Made by a program: the position numbers and the translations under genes
The notes under the pieces: model-generated
The model's input: only the letters and a program-made list of their open reading frames with translations
What the model was told of the DNA's origin: nothing
The model's database searches: none
In this document: in pieces, positions 59,313 through 64,000 of the stretch
Layout: the number at the start of each line of letters is the position of its first letter
Numbering within the stretch: position 1 is the first letter of the stretch
DNA from: Aquimarina mytili
GTDB lineage: Bacteria > Bacteroidota > Bacteroidia > Flavobacteriales > Flavobacteriaceae
Length of the DNA: 64,000 nt
NCBI RefSeq assembly: GCF_016735115.1
Contig: NZ_JAERQJ010000001.1
Coordinates: forward strand, 186,001 to 250,000
Direction: 5' to 3'

Positions 59313-61943
59313 ATGAAAAAAACAGTATTAAGTTTTTCAGCGCTTTTTAGCGTGGCATTTTCATATGCCCAGACCAATGTAACTGATATCAATCAATCAG
59401 GTATTGATAATACTATTGAAATTTCCCAGGAAGGGAAGCGAAATACACTAACCATCCTTCAGGATGGCGATAATAATGAGATCGAAGTTGTACAAGGTAC
59501 CGAGGGTGATGCTATTGGCGATGGTTCGATTACTCAAATACAGCTTGGTAATGAAAATAACACGGTTGCATTTCAAAAAGGAGAATTTAATGAGATTACA
59601 CAGAATCAACAGGGGGATCGCAATATTGCAAGGGCTAGTCAAGGAGTATTTATAGGAAATCTAAATACAATTGAACAAACTCAGGAAGGAATCTTAAATC
59701 TTGCTGAGATTTCTCAACTTTCAGGTTCTGGTAACAATATAAAACAAGAACAACTTGGAGATTCAAATGTTGCTTTTGCAGAACAAACTGGACAAAATGC
59801 AGTAATTCAACAAACTCAAAATGGAGCGGGCAATATGGCTAATGCAACACAAAATAGCGGATTTGTGATTGCTTCAATTGCTCAACAACAAACCGGAAAT
59901 TCAAATAATGCTACGGCAGAAACAGGGGCTTTTGGTAGTAACTTATCTCAAATACAGCAAGGGAACAATAATATAGCCTCTTTAACAGCATTAGGAGGAG
60001 AAAATGATGATTTTCAGGTGCAAATAGGAGACGAAAATAGCAGTAGTGCATTTACTTCTGACAATAATTCCAGAATTAGGCAAACCCAAAATGGATCTGG
60101 AAATAACGCCATAGTTGATCAACAAGAAGGAACGTCAAATAATATTGAGCAAAATCAAACTGGAGATGCTAACGTTGTCATTGCAAATCAAACGAGCACT
60201 TTTTCTACACTTATTCAGACCCAAATTGGGGTGTTAAATAGAGCAACGGCTACTCAATCGGGGAATAATAATTTAGAACAAATACAATCTGGAATAGATA
60301 ATACCATTGAAACAACTCAATCGGGATTTGCAAATATAGCTTTAAGTATGCAAGAAGGAGTTTTAAATAGTATCATGCAAACCCAATTGGGAAGTGAAAA
60401 TAATCTAGAAGCCTCTCAAATCAATAGAGAGTTCAATAATGATAGTAATAGCATAACTCAGGTTCAAACAGGGAGTAAAAATGGTATAAGTACCGAGCAA
60501 AGTGGAGAGTTTAATTCGGCACAAGCAACCCAAAATATTGATGTTTCTGAAAGTAGTATTGAACAAAAACAAATCGGACAAGGAAATATGGTAACTGCCA
60601 GTCAAGGAACAGAGACAGGTTCAGAAGATGTTATTACACTTGGGAATGAGATCATACAAGTTCAAAATGGTGCAGCCAATGAAGCCATAGCAATACAAAT
60701 ATTTGAAGGAGGTCAAAAACGTATTATTCAAAATCAGAGTGGAGAGTCTAATTATGCTAATGCCATACAGAACTCTTCAGTTCTTAATGATAGAGGGAGC
60801 ACTAATACTATTGAACAAACTCAAGATGGAGAATTTAATGATGCAGAAGCATTTCAGCAAGAAGGTTTTCAGGTATCGATCATCCAGGAACAACGTGGAT
60901 TTGGTAATCAGGCTCAAGCAAATCAGAGGACTCTTGGGTTTAGTATCATACGACAAGAACAGGGCGGGGTAGGGAATAGAGCTACTGCCAATCAGGATTT
61001 TGGAGGAAGTATTGTGCAAACCCAATCAGGTGAGTCAAATGAAGCTTTTGCACAACAATCAGGAGAAGCAATAACGCTTCAGCAAACTCAAAACGGGATA
61101 AGAAATGTGGCTAGAGCCGTTCAAAATGATCAAGATGGTATCGGTGGAATTTCTCAAGATCAAGTAGGAGATTTTAACACCGCTACTATTGATGCAGGTT
61201 TTTTTGGTGGAAATATCTCGCAACAACAAAATGGAAGAGGAAACTCAGCTTCTTTTAGCACTTTTGGAGGAGGTATAGAAGGCTTTCAAATACAGAGTGG
61301 TACCGGTAATATAGCCTCTGTTAGTACTTCAGATTCAGATTCCAGGGTATTGCAAAACCAAAGGGGTGTAGAAAATAAGGCTACCATTAATCAGGAAAGT
61401 GGATTATCAAATACCATTGAGCAAAACCAGGATGGAAACTTTAATACTGTAACAGCTAATCAAGGTGGTTTTTTCTCTTCAATAATTCAAACGCAAACTG
61501 GCGAGTTTAATACGGCTATAGCAACCCAATCTTTGAGTAATGCCATAGAGCAAACTCAAAACGGAACAGGGAATACTGTTCAGACCAATCAATCTGGGGG
61601 ATCTGGAAATATTGCTATAAGTTACCAGGAAGGAATTTTTAACAATATACTACAAGCACAAACCGGAAATTTAAATGTAGCGCAGGCTATACAGGGTAAT
61701 GATGGTTTTGATGCTCAGGAAAGTGTTATCTCTCAAACCCAAACAGGTAATGAAAATAATGTGATAACGATACAAAATGGTATTGGAAATTATAGCGAAA
61801 CACTACAAATAGGAAATTCCAATATGATCAACAATACACAGTTTGGAGCTAATAATAGTTTAATACTGTCTCAAAATGGAGATATGCTTTCGACCACTAT
61901 AATTCAAAGTGGCGAAGGAAATAATATTACTGTTTTTCAATAA
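59313..61943 (+). CDS. Giant curlin-repeat protein
   Basis: This is an 876-residue protein with signal peptide MKKTVLSFSALFSVAFSYAQ. About 45 curlin-type motifs follow, of the form Q-x-G-x-x-N, about 19-22 residues apart, with alternating polar residues. Each would be one coil of a beta-solenoid, as in CsgA, which has only five repeats. No sorting domain is seen at the C-terminus. It may form curli-like surface fibres, although csgE, F and G are not in the window. A large part of the chain is internally duplicated. ATG 59313 is preferred because the signal peptide begins there. Confidence 0.85.
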   Translation: MKKTVLSFSALFSVAFSYAQTNVTDINQSGIDNTIEISQEGKRNTLTILQDGDNNEIEVVQGTEGDAIGDGSITQIQLGNENNTVAFQKGEFNEITQNQQGDRNIARASQGVFIGNLNTIEQTQEGILNLAEISQLSGSGNNIKQEQLGDSNVAFAEQTGQNAVIQQTQNGAGNMANATQNSGFVIASIAQQQTGNSNNATAETGAFGSNLSQIQQGNNNIASLTALGGENDDFQVQIGDENSSSAFTSDNNSRIRQTQNGSGNNAIVDQQEGTSNNIEQNQTGDANVVIANQTSTFSTLIQTQIGVLNRATATQSGNNNLEQIQSGIDNTIETTQSGFANIALSMQEGVLNSIMQTQLGSENNLEASQINREFNNDSNSITQVQTGSKNGISTEQSGEFNSAQATQNIDVSESSIEQKQIGQGNMVTASQGTETGSEDVITLGNEIIQVQNGAANEAIAIQIFEGGQKRIIQNQSGESNYANAIQNSSVLNDRGSTNTIEQTQDGEFNDAEAFQQEGFQVSIIQEQRGFGNQAQANQRTLGFSIIRQEQGGVGNRATANQDFGGSIVQTQSGESNEAFAQQSGEAITLQQTQNGIRNVARAVQNDQDGIGGISQDQVGDFNTATIDAGFFGGNISQQQNGRGNSASFSTFGGGIEGFQIQSGTGNIASVSTSDSDSRVLQNQRGVENKATINQESGLSNTIEQNQDGNFNTVTANQGGFFSSIIQTQTGEFNTAIATQSLSNAIEQTQNGTGNTVQTNQSGGSGNIAISYQEGIFNNILQAQTGNLNVAQAIQGNDGFDAQESVISQTQTGNENNVITIQNGIGNYSETLQIGNSNMINNTQFGANNSLILSQNGDMLSTTIIQSGEGNNITVFQ

Positions 61944-61976
61944 ATTGAGCCAATTTTAAATTAGAATTTTGGTAAT

Positions 61977-62018
61977 TAACCTCAAGAATTATAGAAAATC
62001 CTTGAGGTTAATTTTTTC
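61977..62018 (+). terminator. Terminator after the curlin gene
   Basis: TTAACCTCAAG and CTTGAGGTTAA form an 11-bp stem followed by a run of T. Confidence 0.88.
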
Positions 62019-62169
62019 GTAATTCTTAATGAAATAGTGTGATTTTCTTATGAAATATGTTAAAAAAATTAAATTATGGTAATATAGTACGTCTTTAGGG
62101 TATAATACAATGATCATAATCTTTTTGTTGACTTTAATTTTACAAAGATTTAACACAAATACTCAGATT

Positions 62170-64000
62170 ATGAAACTCAAAACTATAGTTATGGCATTTC
62201 TATTATATGGATATGCTTCACTTCTTTTTGGTCAAGAAGTAAACGAAAACCTTCCTAGATGTATTTCAACAGAAGCTAATGAGGCTTATTTTGACAAACA
62301 CCCTGAAGCCAGAAAGGAACACCAGAACTTTAACAAATATTCTCAGACAGTAGAAAAAAGGAATAAAGGATTCGCTCAGAAATCGATGGTTACAGTTACC
62401 ATACCGGTGGTAGTTCATGTATTTGGAAAAACACAATGGGGGAAAACGGTTACATATGAAAAAGTTAGAAATGCCATTGATATTGTTAACGAAGATTTTA
62501 ACGGATTGAATGCGGATTATAATACTGTAGATCCTGCTTTTTCTGCTATTAAATCTAAAATGAATATCAAATTTGCCTTAGCCAAAATCGATCCTAATGG
62601 AGGTAGTACTAGTGGAGTAGTTTTTCATCAAGAAGAAAAAGGTTTTGGTAATGATTCTGGATATGATTCGGAAATTGCTTATTACGCTTGGGATAATTAC
62701 AAGTATATGAATTTATATATTATGGCCGATTTAAAGGATGATGGTGTAAGTACGCGTTCGGGAGTAGGTTGGTTTCCTAATACATTCATGTCTGATGAAA
62801 ACATTGCAAGAATTGTATATAATGGGCAGTATCTTCATGATAATTATTTTAATAAAGAGTTTGCACAATTGACGCACGAATTTGGACATTGGTTGAACTT
62901 GTACCATACTTTTAATGGTGGTTGTGATGATCCTAATGGAGATTTTGTAAGTGATACTCCAAAAGAAGATAGTAATGCAGGAGATAAAGGATGTACTGTT
63001 GGAGCCAGTGAATGTGGTAATTTGATTAATTATGAGAACTACATGGGATATGATGCTGCTACCGGTTGTTCTAAAATGTTTACCGAAGGTCAGGTGGCAA
63101 GAATGATAGCAGCTTTAGATCATCCAACAAGAAAACCTTTATGGCAACAAGAAAACCTAATCGCTACGGGAGTTAATCTTACCGGAGCATCTCTTATAAC
63201 AGAGAATCGTATAGTTCAAGAAGCAGATGACAATAATGGAACTTTAGCAAATTCATCCTATGATGTTACCATTTTAGATGGAACATTTGCTGTAAGTAGT
63301 GGTACCTTAACCCAAGGCACACATTTTACAGCTAACTTACCACAAGGCTATTCTGCTGTAATTACTGTAGAAAATAATAAGAAGTTAACCGTAAAGTTTA
63401 CTGGTCAAACACCAAACCATGCTATTGCAAATAATACAGTAGGAACTATTACATTTACTAATGCCGCTATCACGGGAGGAATTTCCAGCCTAAATACTAA
63501 TAAAGTCACCTATAATTTCTCATTCTTTGACCCCTACAAAATCATATATGTCGATATTCCAGACGAAACAGCCACTTCTAGCGCGGTTTGGAAACCTTTT
63601 ACAGTCAATGCAGGAACCATAGAAAATAGATATGGCGCATTTTATGAAAACGCTGATTTAAAGTTAGAGACCTATAAAAAAGCATTGGTTTGTCAAGCAA
63701 ATACAAAAAATCCGACGGTTATTGAAGCTGATCAATTAATATCTGATGATAGTAACTGGGTGAACGGTGGAGATTATCCAGATCTTCACGAAGTGAGATC
63801 TTCTACATATACTCCTTGGATTGGTAAAACAGCTTTTGTTGGATTTCAATTAGAAATGTACCCCGGAAAAATAAATTATGGATGGTTAAGAATTAGAGTA
63901 AATGCTTCTGGTTCAGAAATCACAGTATTAGACTATGCATATAGTACAAAACCTAATGGTCCAATTCAGGCAGGAAGTAAAGAATTGAATCCTGATACTC
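62170..64000 (+). CDS. Pappalysin-type (M43) metalloprotease, 3'-truncated
   Basis: The open frame runs from ATG 62170 past the window end (610 codons seen). The signal peptide ends YASLLFGQ. The catalytic domain (about 60-330) has the zinc motif HEFGHWLNLYH (HExxHxxxxxH, about 237-247) and the Met-turn in ENYMGYD, both typical of M43 pappalysins. Asp-rich and Cys-containing segments nearby (GGCDDPNGD) could bind calcium. Beta-rich accessory domains follow. Secretion through a C-terminal type IX domain is likely but lies outside the window. Confidence 0.9.
   Translation, partial: MKLKTIVMAFLLYGYASLLFGQEVNENLPRCISTEANEAYFDKHPEARKEHQNFNKYSQTVEKRNKGFAQKSMVTVTIPVVVHVFGKTQWGKTVTYEKVRNAIDIVNEDFNGLNADYNTVDPAFSAIKSKMNIKFALAKIDPNGGSTSGVVFHQEEKGFGNDSGYDSEIAYYAWDNYKYMNLYIMADLKDDGVSTRSGVGWFPNTFMSDENIARIVYNGQYLHDNYFNKEFAQLTHEFGHWLNLYHTFNGGCDDPNGDFVSDTPKEDSNAGDKGCTVGASECGNLINYENYMGYDAATGCSKMFTEGQVARMIAALDHPTRKPLWQQENLIATGVNLTGASLITENRIVQEADDNNGTLANSSYDVTILDGTFAVSSGTLTQGTHFTANLPQGYSAVITVENNKKLTVKFTGQTPNHAIANNTVGTITFTNAAITGGISSLNTNKVTYNFSFFDPYKIIYVDIPDETATSSAVWKPFTVNAGTIENRYGAFYENADLKLETYKKALVCQANTKNPTVIEADQLISDDSNWVNGGDYPDLHEVRSSTYTPWIGKTAFVGFQLEMYPGKINYGWLRIRVNASGSEITVLDYAYSTKPNGPIQAGSKELNPDT

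Overview
The window looks like a chromosomal segment of a marine-type Flavobacteriaceae (Bacteroidota), most like Aquimarina or Kordia. The sequence is AT-rich. It carries a type IX secretion sorting domain, a TonB receptor with a CarboxypepD_reg-like N-terminus, Bacteroidota -33/-7 promoters (TTTG-N19-TAnnTTTG type), DUF6443/RHS proteins and GG-leader peptides. The genus is inferred; no rRNA is present.

Region 1 (1-13.0 kb) holds stress and sulfur metabolism genes: a truncated ATP-cone/Mrr nuclease, a beta-CASP metallo-beta-lactamase, Hsp20 between two paralogous small proteins, a flavodoxin-like membrane protein, a lipoprotein and a D-lactate dehydrogenase. On the minus strand follow two half-size YeeE/YedE proteins, an ETHE1-like MBL-rhodanese protein, TauE and a Crp/Fnr regulator. 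A palindrome GTAACA-NN-TGTTAC sits upstream of each of the three sulfur units. Patatin, cardiolipin synthase and a universal stress protein come next. Region 2 (13.1-15.1 kb) has a double retropepsin-like protein and a secreted triple CBM48 protein. Region 3 (15.1-21.2 kb) is a molybdenum cofactor operon: moeA, modE-like, mobA, moaD, moeB, moaE, moaCB, moaA.

Region 4 (21.2-52.7 kb) is the most unusual part. It holds an outer membrane barrel, short GG-leader peptides, a small lipoprotein and an S41 protease. Two tandem toxin cassettes follow, each a TcB/SpvB-like protein plus an RHS protein; one also has a lipoprotein that may be its immunity factor. A metalloprotease-like lipoprotein with FG-GAP repeats and a T9SS-sorted Recep_L protein complete the set. 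Beyond them, a membrane-anchored TPR-CHAT protein is divergent from an ECF sigma factor and its anti-sigma-like TPR protein. A two-block element, GGGTAACAT-N14-ACATTAA with exact spacing, precedes eight transcription units on the minus strand and, on the plus strand, the ECF sigma gene. Weaker versions precede three more units. I read this as one ECF regulon whose sigma, anti-sigma and putative CHAT protease lie at its edge; this is inferred from sequence only.

Region 5 (52.8-64 kb) has a DUF6660-like Cys/His protein with a TonB receptor, a peptidoglycan-binding protein with an L,D-transpeptidase-like end, tRNA-Leu(UAG), a MITE-like element, an M20 dipeptidase, a giant curlin-repeat protein with a large internal duplication, and a pappalysin-type (M43) metalloprotease cut by the window edge.
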